From Odobenus rosmarus divergens (Eukaryota; Chordata; Mammalia; Carnivora; Odobenidae): a stretch of DNA of 64,000 bases. Within the stretch, counting starts at the first letter, position 1. Each line of letters begins with the position of its first letter. Under the pieces are notes generated by a model that was given only the letters and a program-made list of their open reading frames with translations, was not told the origin of the DNA and ran no database searches. The position numbers were made by a program, and so were the translations under genes. The DNA is taken from positions 2,221,674-2,285,673 of the forward strand of contig NW_004450402.1 in the NCBI RefSeq assembly GCF_000321225.1, in the 5' to 3' direction. Positions 44,768 to 55,540 of the stretch are shown piece after piece.

Positions 44768-45730
44768 TTTTTTTTTACTTGTTTAGGGTAACTTTATTTT
44801 ATTCTTTAAAATGTTTTAAGTTTTTATTTAAATTCTAGTTAGGCAACATATAGTGTAACATTAGTTTCAGGAGTAGAATTTAGTGATTCATCACTTACAT
44901 GTAACATCCAGTACTCATCACAAGTGCCCTCCTTAATCCCCATCACCATTTTGCCCATCCCCCTGCCCACTTCCCCTACAGCAACCTTCAGTTTTTTCTC
45001 TATGGTTAACAGTCTCTTATATGGTTTGCTTCCCTCTCTTTTAACCCCCTCTTTCCCTGTGTTCATCTGTTTTGTTTCTTAAATTCCACATATGAGTGAA
45101 ATCATACAGTATTTCTCTTTCTCTCACTTATTTCATTTAGCATAATACACTCTAGCTCCAACCACTTCATTGCAAATGGCAAGATTTCATTCCTTTTGAT
45201 GGCCAAAGTAATATCCCATTGCACATATACACCACATCTTCTTTATCCATTCATCAGTTGATGAACATTTCAGCTCTTTCCATAATTTGGCTATTGTCGA
45301 TAATGCTGCTATAAACCTTGGGGTGCATGTGCCCTTTCAAATAATTATTTTTTTATCCTTTGGGTAAATACCTAGTAGTGCAATTGCTGAGTCATAAGGT
45401 AGTTCTATTTTTAACTTTTTGAGGATCCTCCATACTGTTTTCCAGAGTGGCTGCCCCAGTTTGCATTCCCACCAGCAGTGTAAGAGGGTTCCCCTTTCTC
45501 CACATCCTCACCAACATCTGTTGTTTCCTCTGTTGTTAATTTTAGCCATTCTGACAGGTGTGAGGCAGTATCTCATTGAAGTTTTGATTTGTATTTCCCC
45601 GATGATGAGAGAGATGTTGAGTATCTTTTCATGGCTAAATGAAGCCATCTGTATGTCTTTTTTGGAAAAATGTCTGTTCATGTCTTCTCCCTATTTCTTA
45701 ACTGGATTATTTGTGGTTTTGAGTGAAAGT
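44768..45730 (-). mobile_element. Younger L1 3' portion, antisense, inserted in the older L1
   Basis: T11 start (poly(A) in reverse), GTTTTAAGTTTTTATTTAAATTCTAGTTAGGCAACATATAGTGTAACATTAGTTTCAGG, ATGTAACATCCAGTACTCATCACAAGTGCCCTCC, then ORF2-end antisense landmarks (TTTTCCAGAGTGGCTGCCCCAGTTTGCATTCCCACCAGCAGTG) through TTTTGAGTG. Junction sequences GAAGATTGCACCTTTT and GAAAGTTTGTACCCTTT form a diverged TSD. Confidence 0.85.
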
Positions 45731-46426
45731 TTGTACCCTTTGACCAACTACCAGGTTCCCCATCCTCCAGTCCCTGGTAACTACTCTTCAGTTCCATGAA
45801 TTTGACTTTTTTACATTCCACAGATAAGTGAGATCATACAATATTTTTCTTTCTCTGCCTGACTTATTCCATTTTAACATAATGTCTTTGAGTTTCATCC
45901 ATGTTGTCACAAATGACAGGATTTCCTTCTTTTTTATGGTTGAATAATATTCCATCGTGTATACATACACTACATTTTCTTATTCATTCATGAACAGACA
46001 CTTACGTTGTAGGTTGTTTCCATATCTTGGCTATTGTGAATCATAGTGAAATGAACATGGGAGTGCAGATATCTCTTTGAGACCCTGGTTTCAATTTCTT
46101 TGTATATATACACAGTAGTGGGATTGCTTGATTGCCTAGTAGTTCCACTTTTAATTTTTTTAAGAATCTCCATATTGTTTTCCATAATGGCTCTACCAAT
46201 TTACATTCCCACCAACAGTGTAGAAGGGTTCCTTTTTTTTCCACTCCCTCACCCACACTGGTTATCTCTTGTCCTTTTGATAAAAGTCATCCTAACAGGT
46301 GTGAGGTGATATCTCATTGTGGTCCTGATTTCCATTTCTCTGATGATTAGTGATTTTGAGCATCTTTTCATATATGCTTTGGGAAAATCTATGGAAAAAT
46401 CTTTTTATATTCTTTGCCCATCTTTT
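45731..46426 (-). mobile_element. Host L1 with ORF2 C-terminal remnant, antisense (part 3)
   Basis: Resumes with GTTTGTACCCTTTGACCAAC. Minus-strand translation gives MEYYSTIKKKEILSF, then [20 protein letters not shown] and AIPLLCIYTKKLKPG, the typical L1 ORF2 C-terminal stretch, split over two frames. A relic of reverse transcriptase. Confidence 0.9.
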
Positions 46427-46620
46427 TTTTTAAAGATTTTATTTATTTATTTGACAGAGAGAGACACAGCGAGAGAGGGAACACAAGCAGGGGGAGTGGG
46501 AGAGGGAGAAGCAGGCTCCCCGTCAAGCAGGGAGCCCAATGTGGGGCTCGATCCCAGGACCCTGGGATCATGACCTGAGCCGAAGGCAGACGTTTAACAA
46601 CTGAGCCACCCAGGCACCCC
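46427..46620 (-). mobile_element. Can-SINE, antisense
   Basis: Ends CTGAGCCACCCAGGCACCCC. TSD TCTTTGCCCATCTTTT (46411-46426) and TCTTTGCCTGTCTTTT (46621-46636), two mismatches; it lies in the L1 phrase TTCTTTGCCCAT. Confidence 0.94.
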
Positions 46621-46702
46621 TCTTTGCCTGTCTTTTAATGAAGTTGTTTTGATTGGGTTATTAAAAAAGATATGTACATTAAAAATTATAAGACATGAAT
46701 GA

Positions 46703-46884
46703 GGGACACCTGGTTAAGCATCCAACTCTTGATTTCAGCTCAGGTCATGATCTCACCATCATGGGATGGAGCCCCATGTCACGCTCTGCACTCAGTGGGG
46801 AGTCTGCTTCCCTCCCTCTCCCTCGCACTCTCCCCATGCACTCTCTCTCTCTCTCTCAAATAAGTGAATGAACCTTTAAAAAAA
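46703..46884 (+). mobile_element. Can-SINE, sense, 5' part deleted internally
   Basis: Reads GGGACACCTGGTTAAGCATCC: the GGGTGGCTCAGTCG stretch (most of the promoter A box) is missing. TSD AGACATGAATGA (46691-46702) and AGATATGAATGA (46885-46896). Confidence 0.9.
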
Positions 46885-46896
46885 AGATATGAATGA

Positions 46897-47900
46897 AAGA
46901 AATTGAAGAAGACACAAAGAAATAGAATGACATCCCAAACTGGTGGATTGGAAGAATTAATTTTGTTAAAATGTCTGTACTACTGAACTGATCTATCTAC
47001 AGATTTAATGTGATCCCCATCAAAACGCCAATAGCATTTTTCACAAAAACAGGACAAAAATACTAAAATTTGCATGAAATCACAAAATACCTTAAATAGG
47101 CAAAGCAATCTTTAGAAAGAAGAAGGCATCATACATCTTAATTTCAAACTATATTATAAAGCTATAGTAATCAAAACAATGTGGTTTTGGCATAAAAATA
47201 GACTCATAGAGGGGCACCTGGGTGGCTCAGTCAGTTAAGCATCTGCCTTCGGCTCAGGTCATGATCCCAAGGTCCTGGGATTAAGCCCCGCATCGGGCTT
47301 CCTATTCCTCGGGGAGCCTGTTTCTCTCTCCCCCTCTGCCTGCCATTCCCCCTGCTTGTGCTCGCTCTATTTCTGCCAGATAAATAAATAATCTTTAAAA
47401 AAAAAAAAAACCAGACTCATAGATCAATGAAACAGAATAGACCGCAGAAATAAACCCACACATATACAGTCAACCAATCCATGACAAGGGAACCAACCAT
47501 ACGCAATGGGGAAAGGATAGTCTTTTCTATAAACTGTATTGGGAGGTTGGATATTCACATGCAAAAGAATGCAACTGTACCTTTATCTTACACCATATAC
47601 CAAAAATCAACTTAAAATTTAAAAGATTTAAACATAAGGCTTGAAACCGTGAAACTCCTAGAAGAAAACACAGGGGAATAGCTCCTTGACATTGATCTTG
47701 GCAATGATTTTTTGGACTTGACACTAAAAGCTCAGGCAACAAAAAGAAAAATAAATAAGTGGGACTACATCAAACTTAAAAGCTTCTGCACAGCAAAGAA
47801 AACAATCAACAAAGTGAAAAGGCAACTTATGGAATGGGAAAAAATATTTACAAACCATATATCTGATAAAGGGTTAATGTCCAAAATAACTCTTATTTAG
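46897..47900 (+). mobile_element. L1 ORF2 C-terminal region, sense, split by a SINE
   Basis: AACTGATCTATCTACAGATTTAATGTGATCCCCATCAAAACGCCAATAGCATTTTTCAC, AATCAAAACAATGTGGTTTTGGCATAAAAATAGACTCATAGA, ACAGTCAACCAATCCATGACAAGGG and a readable end: [20 protein letters not shown] followed by [20 protein letters not shown]. Opposite in orientation to the L1 at 43241-46426. Confidence 0.9.
47211..47408 (+). mobile_element. Can-SINE, sense, inside L1 ORF2
   Basis: TSD AAAATAGACTCATAGA (47195-47210) against AAAACCAGACTCATAGA (ends about 47424). Tail AAATAAATAATCTTT followed by about 13 As. Confidence 0.94.
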
Positions 47901-48214
47901 AATGATTAGATCTATAATCTAGATATTTTTAAGTTATTGGAAGAAGTGGGAAAAGACACAGTGTGTTTTCTTTCCTACTCAGTAGAAGGGTTCTAAAAAG
48001 GGCAAATTAAAGCACCAGCAATACTTTTTAAAGCAACCCTTACAAATCTAAAATCATTTTGTGTGATAATACCTATTATATTGAAATGGTAGAATTATGG
48101 GTGAGTGACTTATTTTGCTCTATCAAATTCTCTGTGTAAGTACATTACTTGTATAATAAAAAATGAATAAAGACAGACTCATTTTGACAAGTTAATTTGC
48201 TCACAAAATTATCG
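47901..48214. other. Unassigned AT-rich sequence
   Basis: Nothing recognised; about 314 bp. Confidence 0.35.
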
Positions 48215-48500
48215 GGGATTCCTGAGTTCAAATCTCGGCACCACCACTCATGTGACATTGAGCAAGTTGATATCATTATTATTATTATTATTATTACTAT
48301 TAGTATTATTAGATAGCATTCAGCATGTATTATGTGCCAGTCATTCTGTTAGGTACTTTATATACATTATCTCATGTTAGCACATCTTTCAAAATATGCT
48401 TCTTCACCTATTAAAGTAATTGATAATAACGCCTACTTTGTAGGACAATTATGAAGATTAGATGAGATTATATATGAAAAGCATGTTGTAAACCATATAA
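48215..48500. mobile_element. MIR pieces around an (ATT)n tract
   Basis: Sense part: CCTGAGTTCAAATCTCGGCACCACCACTCATGTGACATTGAGCAAGTTG. Antisense part at about 48310-48390: AGCATGTATTATGTGCCAGTCATTCTGTTAGGTACTTTATATACATTATCTCATG. The sense part resumes at about 48400: TTCACCTATTAAAGTAATTGATAATAACGCC. An (ATT)n run lies at 48273-48312. Confidence 0.6.
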
Positions 48501-48689
48501 CTTTATGCATGCATTGATTTCAATCTCTATATATTTTAATTATAAAGAATATTCAGGTAATCAAACCAAATTCACTAATACTCTGTGTTTTTAAAAAACA
48601 ATGGTAAATTTGTCCTACTAATGAACTTCAAGGAATTGGCTTCTTTTAACTGAAACTAGTTTCTGACAAGTAGGCACAATGTGAAGAAC

Positions 48690-48905
48690 TGAAGCAAAAA
48701 TCCAGTTGTGAAATGAATAAGTCATGGGAATAAAAGGCATAGCATAGAGAATATAGTCAATGGTATTATAATAGTGTTGTATGGGGAGAAATGGGAGCCA
48801 CACTTGCGGTGAACATAGCATAACATATGGAGATGTTGAATCACTATGTTGTACAACTGGAACTAATGTAACATCAGGTGTCAACTATGCTGAAATTTTA
48901 AAAGA
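48690..48905 (+). mobile_element. L1 3' end, sense
   Basis: AATGAATAAGTCATGGGAATAAAAGGCATAGCATAGAGAATATAGTCAATGG and GAATCACTATGTTGTACAACTGGAACTAATGTAACATCAGGTGTCAACTATGC are the 3' UTR end, followed by an A-rich tail. Confidence 0.75.
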
Positions 48906-49329
48906 TGAATGAAAAAAAAAAGACACAGACAGCACTTATTTCCAGAAAAGTGCTAGGGAGGAGAGTGGGAGAAGATGGAAATTTCTCAGTCCTTGAAATA
49001 CAGACTAATGGGAATCATGTTTGAACTCTCCCCTTTATCAGTCACTGTTGTTTCTGATGCTTCACTTTCATGCTTTTTACAGACTTATTTGAACAACTGT
49101 ATTCACAGTGAGACAAGATTCTTTTCCTTTTCTTTGCTAAATTAAATTTACAAATATACAAATTATTTTTCAGACTGCAATAGATGAAGGTAAGAAGAAA
49201 GGTTGCTTATGTCCAGCAAAGGCTTTACCATGTGGTGCTGGAAAGATTGGCTTAGCAGAATATTGATCAGACTGTATTTCTTGTTCAAATTTTGGGCTAT
49301 GTTCTGTGTTGTATCCCCTCAAAACAAGA
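48906..49329. other. Unassigned non-coding sequence
   Basis: Nothing recognised. Confidence 0.4.
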
Positions 49330-49545
49330 TCCCTTTGGTCATCAAATTGCTCAAGCTGAAAACTAAGAACTATGCCTCAGTCTTCCTCTTCCTGATCTTC
49401 CATATCGAATCTGCCAGCAAACCCCATGTTTCTATCCCAAAGGGCTCCTATATCTTCCCAACAACCTCCATTTCTATTGTTGCCTCACTGCTAAATCCTC
49501 ATCTTGTCTCACCTGAACTTTTACCACCACCTCTAACTCACTCTT
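49330..49545 (+). mobile_element. L2 fragment, sense
   Basis: AAATTGCTCAAGCTGAAAACTAAGAACTATGCCTCAGTCTTCC..CCCAACAACCTCCATTTCTATTGTTGCCTCACTGCTAAATCCTCATCTTGTCTCACCTG matches L2 order but is strongly diverged. The 135-codon frame at 49203-49610 spans it. Confidence 0.5.
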
Positions 49546-49649
49546 CTTCATTCCTGAGAGAATATTCGTATCCCTTTTGTAGCTTAATTTTTCTCTCATA
49601 CTTCTTTTAGTGTGTTCTGGGATAATGCTTTCAGTTCAGCCTCCTAGAT

Positions 49650-49862
49650 CTATTATTGTCCAGTATGGTAACCACTAGTCACAAGTGGCCACCGAGCACT
49701 TGAGATGTGGCTGGTCTGGATTGAGATGTGCTATAAGTAAAGAATACACACCCAGTATTCAAACAATTAGAATGAAAATAAAAGTTTTCTTACAGTAATC
49801 TGTAATTATGCCTGAGCCAGCCAGGTACCCCTTGCATGATATTTCTATTGGGTAGAGCTATT
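49650..49862 (+). mobile_element. Unassigned ancient DNA-transposon-like repeat
   Basis: GGTAACCACTAGTCACAAGTGGCCACCGAGCACTTGAGATGTGGCTGGTCTGGATTGAGATGTGCTATAAGTAAAGAATACACACC and, at the far end, ATATTTCTATTGGGTAGAGCTA. The pattern is common in mammals; I cannot name the family. Confidence 0.55.
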
Positions 49863-51035
49863 CTCCATTGCTAATTCAGTTGTCAGCTGTGCCATTCAAC
49901 CATTTTACTGAGGCGCATGGAATGCTTTGGAAATCAAGTTTTAAATTTCCTAAAGCTCTTTAGTGTTCTCTAATGGATTTCTTTGTAACTATTCTGATTT
50001 TATGAGTTTAAAATCTTCTCAAATCTCTCTGGAGACACATAGATTGAATTTTATTAAATTCCTATTTCCTATACTAATTTGATTTCCTCAGGATTTAGAT
50101 TCTCCATTTTTGTTTCCATTTTGGAGCCTCTCTTTCATGCTGTTGGTTTCGATTCTTGGCTGCCCATATCTAAAATGAGTATCTGGACCGATCAGTTATT
50201 GGTGACCGATCAGTGTTTCCTCAAGTGAATCCCTTGGCAATGAATAAGGATAATAATTAATATAATCCTAGATGTGAGGAGTGTGCAGGAACATGTGGCC
50301 TGGCTAGCTTCTTTATGGCACATGAAGAGCTCGCCTTTTTGGTACAGAGACTCCTTTTGACAATACCTGGGGCACTGCTCTAATTGTCTCTCCAGCCCCA
50401 ATATTTATTTTAGAGCTCCTCAAAATATATCATCCATTCCGTTTAAAATTTTCAGCCTCTCACAAGAAAGCATTTTAACATAAGAAATGGAAACTTACTC
50501 AGAACCGTGTGGTAGCATAACCAATAGAAGAAAAAAAGAAAAAAGGAAAAGACAAAATATTATTATGGAAATAGCTTTCAGACTACTCAGGTAGTTAGAG
50601 CCAGTTGTTGTTTCATACCAACCCAAATCTCGCAAGAAGGCAGGATGAGGTAGAGATAAGGGGCATCAACTATTCAAATATCTGACGACCAATGTTTAAC
50701 CACTGAACTTATCCAGAACTGAATTGGGCTCTCTTGAAGTTCTCACTGGAAAAACTTGGCATTCAGTAAAGAGGAAAAGAAATTAAAGTCTTTAGAAAGG
50801 TTTAAAACTGATGATCTTTAAGGTCTTGTCTAGGGAATGTATCAAGAAGAGCATCCTGGGATGTATTATAAGTAACATTGAACCGGAGGTCTTGTCATAA
50901 AGTCCCACTGCCAGTAACTGGCTGTATAACTCAGAAAAGATTTTGCTGAACAAGAAGAAAAGGGTAAAAAGCTTAGGGTTAAAAATGTATGTGTATGTTA
51001 AAAAAGATTAGGGTTAAAGATGTATGTGTACATGA
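49863..51035. other. Unassigned sequence with a small direct repeat
   Basis: No gene recognised. TTAGGGTTAAA.ATGTATGTGTA occurs twice, 35 bp apart (50973 and 51008). Confidence 0.4.
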
Positions 51036-51089
51036 GTGTGTGTGTGTGTGTGCACGCGCGCACACATGCGTGCGTGCACGCACATGTAC
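51036..51089. repeat. 54-bp alternating purine-pyrimidine tract (Z-DNA prone)
   Basis: An unbroken R-Y alternation: (GT)n, then GCACGCGCGCACACATGCG and TGCGTGCACGCACATGTAC. It includes several CG steps, which favour Z-DNA. Confidence 0.9.
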
Positions 51090-51419
51090 TCTATAGAAAC
51101 AAAGAAGAGGGCAGGAAAAAAAGTTTTGCTTTCAGACAAGGTACTGTGAGCACGACTCCAGGGAGCATGCAGTAGTCAATAAATAATTTTTGAATGGATG
51201 AATTCCCACCTATTTAAAATACCCCCAATGAGAATCTGTGCAAACATCCTTTAAGAATTCTTTGACTCCCCTAAAACTCAGCATGTGATTTATCTCTTCC
51301 ACAAAAAATGAAATGGTATACTGATCTTATCTCCTTTGCACAGAAAATGTGGCAACCAAAACAGAATGCTTGTGCTTGGAGGAAAATAAAGGGTTGCTTA
51401 TTCCATTTACTCTCATCCT
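51090..51419. other. Unassigned non-coding sequence
   Basis: Nothing recognised. Confidence 0.35.
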
Positions 51420-51545
51420 CCGATAGGAAAGTGGGTTTCTGAGATGCTCAGAGCCTGTTCAAGGTTACAGAGCTGGCTGGCATCAGATCCTGGACTGAGC
51501 CCAAGGCTTCTGGTTTTGTGTCCAGGACACTTTCTCCTTCACCAG
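51420..51545 (-). mobile_element. MIR, antisense
   Basis: CAGAGCCTGTTCAAGGTTACAGAGCTGGCTGGCATCAGATCCTGGACTGAGCCCAAGGCTTCTGG. Confidence 0.65.
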
Positions 51546-51813
51546 CTAACAACGCTCCACAGTATTGCTTGTTTCACCGAACAACAAAGCAGGTCAGGTG
51601 GCCAGTACCTGTTGGCATACTATCTGATCTATCCTGCAGAACTTGGATTCTGGGTTACACTTGAGTTCTACTGAAAGTCAAGGTTGGCTTAACAGTTGTT
51701 CATTCCATTTATTCAGTAAATAGTGAGCACTTATTGTATGCCAGATATTATGTTAGGTGGGCACTATTGATCCAACAATGAACACAGCAGTCATGGTCCT
51801 GCCTTCACAGGAC

Positions 51814-51857
51814 CTTACATTTTGGTAGGGCTTACATTTTGGTAGGAATTCCTACCA
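51814..51857. repeat. 17-bp tandem repeat with an 18-bp palindrome
   Basis: CTTACATTTTGGTAGG occurs twice in tandem (51814, 51831). Its second copy forms the perfect palindrome TGGTAGGAATTCCTACCA at 51840-51857. Confidence 0.85.
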
Positions 51858-52299
51858 GGAAACAATGACAAATAAGTTACTAAATATTGTGAGTTAAGTG
51901 ATACAAAGGAAGCAAATAAGGTACCTGTGGCAGAGAATAAAAAGGGGACCTACTTTAAATAGGGTAGCCTGAAGAGGTTGCTAAAAAGAGTGTCATTTAT
52001 GCTGAGTCTGAAACAAGCAAAGGATTCAAGCATTGGAAGAGCTTCTAGGTGGATGGAACAGCAAATGAGAGTTTCTTGAGGCAACAAGGAGCTCAGCATG
52101 CCTGAGACACTGAGAGAAGACCTGTGCGTCTGGATCACAGTGAGGGAAGGAAAGTGAGCTGAGATGAGATCAGAGTGGAAGAATGGGCCAGGCCACTCGG
52201 GGCATAGAGGCTTTGGCTTGGAGCTTGGATCTTATATCAAGTACATAGGAAACCACTGAAGGGTTTCAAGAATGGAGTAACTACTCACTTCAAGAGGAA

Positions 52300-52640
52300 A
52301 AAAAAACCTCATTTAATTATCATAACTCTGTAAGATATGTGCTATTACAATTTACAACTGAAACAACTACAACATAGAAAACTGAAATAAATTGCCTAAA
52401 TTCGCATCGTAAGTGGCAGAGTCAGGATTCGAGCCCAGGTCCTATCACTGCAGATTATGCACTCTTTTTAAAAAAAAAAAATATTTATTTGAGAGGGAGG
52501 GAGAGAACACAAGCCAGGGGGAGGGGCAAAGGGAGAGAGAGAAGCAGACTCCCCACTGAGCAGGGATCCCAAGACTCTTAACCAACCGAGCCATCCAGGT
52601 GCCCCAGAATATGTACTCTTAACCACTACACTTTTGCTTT
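52300..52640 (-). mobile_element. MIR, antisense, nested in L2 and split by a SINE
   Basis: CTCATTTAATTATCATAACTCTGTAAGATATGTGCTATTAC, AATTGCCTAAATTCGCATCGTAAGTGGCAGAGTCAGGATTCGAGCCCAGGTCC and, after the SINE, ACTCTTAACCACTACACTTTTGC. Confidence 0.85.
52467..52605 (-). mobile_element. Can-SINE, antisense, internally deleted
   Basis: Only about 139 bp: after GAAGCAGACTCCCCACTGAGCAGGGATCCC it jumps to AAGACTCTTAACCAACCGAGCCATCCAGGTGCCCC, so about 55-60 bp of the body are missing. TSD AGATTATGCACTCTT (52452-52466) and AGAATATGTACTCTT (52606-52620). Confidence 0.9.
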
Positions 52641-53300
52641 TAAGTTGAGTAAGAATTTGGTGGGGTGGGAAAAGGGACAAAAGAGGAGACAAGATATGAC
52701 AAAGGATTTCAGATACATTCAGGTAGTAGAATTGACAAGATTTGATGATGCAGTGGCTAGAGGAGAAGAGAGAAAGGGAGGGATCACAGATGACTCTAAG
52801 ATCTCGGGTGTAAGCAATAAACCAGGCATTTGGTGGTGCCATTTATTGAGATAAGAAAGACTGGGAGAGAAGCAAAACAAGTGTTAGAAAAGGCAAGGGT
52901 TTTGATTTAGCTATCTTAAGTTGGACATGTCCACTAGACATTTGAATGAGTCTAGAACTCATGCTACTGAGCATAAACACTTACAGGTCATCTGCACAAA
53001 AGCCATGAGAATGGACAAGGCAACCTGGAGGGACATTATAAGAAAGTAAGAAGAAGGTCTGAGACTGATCTCTGACAGGAGGTTGATGGAGATGGATCCA
53101 TCAAAGGAATCTGAAATGCTTTGGATGGTGAAGTGGGGGAGACATAAAGTATGATAACAGAAAATCCAAGGTGGAAGAGGGTTTTATAGAAAGCGGAGTT
53201 GTCAGTGTGTCAGATGCTGCTGAGAAACCAAACAACAGGAGTGAGTCAGCTCATCTATGCCACCTGATTCCAGGGACTCGAGGAAGCTCTCATCCCTTGA

Positions 53301-53989
53301 AGACCCTCCCACCCAATTCCCAGATGGATGAAAATCTGCATTTAAGTCTTCATTCCTTTTTTATTTTTTTCTTTTTATTACATTCCAAGTCTCATGAGTG
53401 AAAAATCAAATTGAGTCATTTCTACCCTCTAGAGGGAGTAGGTTTGGGGTCATTTCTGGATACTGGAGATTTGACATAAAAGAAGAGAGAGAGAGATGAG
53501 TACAGGGTAGTGTGGGAAGAAAGGGTACTGTTAAAGTGGGGGAGAGAGTAAAGCAGAAATGATGGAGGACATCAAAGAGCAACTTAGCTACTTCACACTT
53601 ATGCCTGGGGCCTGCTCACTGCACTGAGTCACTTCTATTTCAAAATGGTATTCTGGCTGACATTTGATTTGAGAAGTGAATATAAAATCTCCCTTACATC
53701 CCTTCAGGGTATAAGCAAATGCTCTCTTTATATATGATACACCATAGATAATGAAGTTCTTGGTGTACTCTCTTTACAGTCTTTATAACACCTTGCCTGA
53801 GGATGTATTAGGGACATAATTAAGGAAAAATCTCTTAACGTATAAACACCACATGATGCTACTATGTGAATAACGGAGATGTGGAGAATGAGAAAGATAC
53901 ACGAGGTGCCTTGCATCTTCAGACCAACGCACACCCAAACTAGACCAACCCACAATGCTCAGGAGTGTGCATTTTTCAGAAAGAGGGCT
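53301..53989. other. Unassigned non-coding sequence
   Basis: May contain further reversed L2 to about 53560 (AGAAGAGAGAGAGAGATGAG), not firm. Confidence 0.35.
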
Positions 53990-54100
53990 CCCTTCTTAGT
54001 TGGGTGCTGGATGGACTTGGATTCTAGCTGCACACTTGAGCCTGAACTTGTTACTTGTCCACTTTATGCCCTCTTAATTCTTTGATCTTTCACAGACCCT
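53990..54100 (+). mobile_element. MIR, sense, probable
   Basis: GGATGGACTTGGATTCTAGCTGCACACTTGAGCCTGAACTTGTTACTTGTCCACTTTATGCCCTC fits a diverged MIR core. Confidence 0.45.
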
Positions 54101-55306
54101 GAGGGGAGAGCAAAGCTGGAAAACTGAATGTTTCCAGTTAAATGGGTCCCAAAAACCTTATGTGGGGGGGTAAAGGGGGAGAGTAAAAATACCATTCATC
54201 AAAGTACTTAATTTTTTAAAAACCCTGCTTCCATATGTCTTTAGAGGAACAAAACAAAGGAAGTCAGCATCCTTTCCATGACTTGTGGTTAGAAAAACAA
54301 TGATGTTATGTAACAGATGTTCCTTAACAATATAAAATTCTACTCAGATGAATGAATGAATGAACGAACTAACAAATTAATGAATGAAAGAAGAAGGCAC
54401 ACCATATATTGATTCTTGATAGATTATTCCAGGCATACTTCCAATGGCTGTGATTCCTTCCATACCCAAACAGGGCATGAGATTGAGACAGAATAAAAAT
54501 GCAGGAAAAGCTACAAGGGGTAAAAACAAAGAGACCTTGGCCCCTGTGATGGGGGTGACTATGTTCTGGACATTTGTCCTTGTGGAGTCTTTTAGGTAAT
54601 CACAGCCAACTATTCTCAAACCCTGACTGAGGTTGAAATTTCCCTGACTGAGCAAAAACGAGGCAGCTGATGGCCTCTCAAAGGAGGTATTTTTGAAAAG
54701 CAAGCATTTCCCTTCTGCGGAACAACCCCCTTCAGGGAAGGTTAGCATTCCTGCAGCGGCTCCAAACTGTCCAGGGAGACTCTCTGTTCCTGGAGTCTAA
54801 ATAGGAACAATGAAGAGGAGAAAAGTCAATGAGATTCCTTAAAAAACAAACAAACAAACAAACAAACAAAAACTACTTTTGTTTGGAGCCTAAAGGATTG
54901 CGAAGAAATGGTGGTCGAGGCCTGTGAGAACAAAAGTGGTTTCTGGGGCCATGGGGCCCCAGGAAGTCAATAGCAGAGCCAGATTGTTATTTGGCTGTCA
55001 GATGACTATGCCAAGCAGAAGTGCTCTCATTTTTCTTTTTCTTTTTTTGTTTTTAATTAACTAGTGGCATTTCCTACTAAAGCCCTAGGTTGTTTCTAGA
55101 TTGTCCAAACATCCAGTTTGTGGATGGGTCTGCCTCATGGAAACAGTACCTTGACAAGATTCCCTGACCAGAAGTGAGACTAATTTGTCCTGTCCACAAC
55201 CTTCTCCTTGTTCTTCTGTCACCTGCAAGAAAGAGTATACTCTACTGTCTCTACCATGTCCACTGACGAAAATTTGTCTGAAATTATCATTTGTCCCTAA
55301 TACCTT
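54101..55306. other. Unassigned non-coding sequence
   Basis: (GAAT)n-like GAATGAATGAATGAACGAAC at about 54350 and (CAAA)6 at 54847-54870. The open frame at 54377-54748(-), 123 codons, has no recognised domain. Confidence 0.4.
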
Positions 55307-55322
55307 AAAACAGGGCAGGGTA

Positions 55323-55524
55323 GGGGCACCTGGGTGGCTCAGTTGGTTAAGCGACTGCCTTCGGCTCAGGTCATGATCCTGGAGTCCCGGGATCGAGTCT
55401 CGCATCGGGCTCCCTGCTCGGCGGGGAGTCTGCTTCTCCCTCTGACCCTCCCCTCCCCCCTCTCATGCTCTCTCTATCTCATTCTCTCTCTCAAATACAT
55501 AAATAAAATCTTAAAAAACAAAAC
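55323..55524 (+). mobile_element. Can-SINE, sense, young-looking
   Basis: Nearly identical in its CTGACCCTCCC..CTCATGCTCTCTCT block to the copies at 31708 and 42288, so the same subfamily. The 16-bp TSD AAAACAGGGCAGGGTA at 55307-55322 and 55525-55540 is perfect. Confidence 0.96.
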
Positions 55525-55540
55525 AAAACAGGGCAGGGTA

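Larger units (their letters stand above)
51695..53300 (-). mobile_element. L2 remnant, antisense, long
   Basis: Begins with the reversed terminus GTTCATTCCATTTATTCAGTAAATAGTGAGCACTTATTGTATGCCAGATATTATGTTAGG, then ATTTAAATAGGGTAGCCTGAAGAGG, TAGGAAACCACTGAAGGGTTTCAAGAATGGAG, GTAGTAGAATTGACAAGATTTGATGATG, CAATAAACCAGGCATTTGGTGGTGCCATTTATTGAGA, GGACATGTCCACTAGACATTTGAATGAG and GTGTCAGATGCTGCTGAGAAACC. The longest and most ordered L2 of the window. Confidence 0.85.

Noticed and set aside
50973..51030. Interstitial telomeric repeat from the TTAGGG motifs
   Set aside because: Only two isolated TTAGGG units in a 35-bp direct repeat, not a telomeric array.
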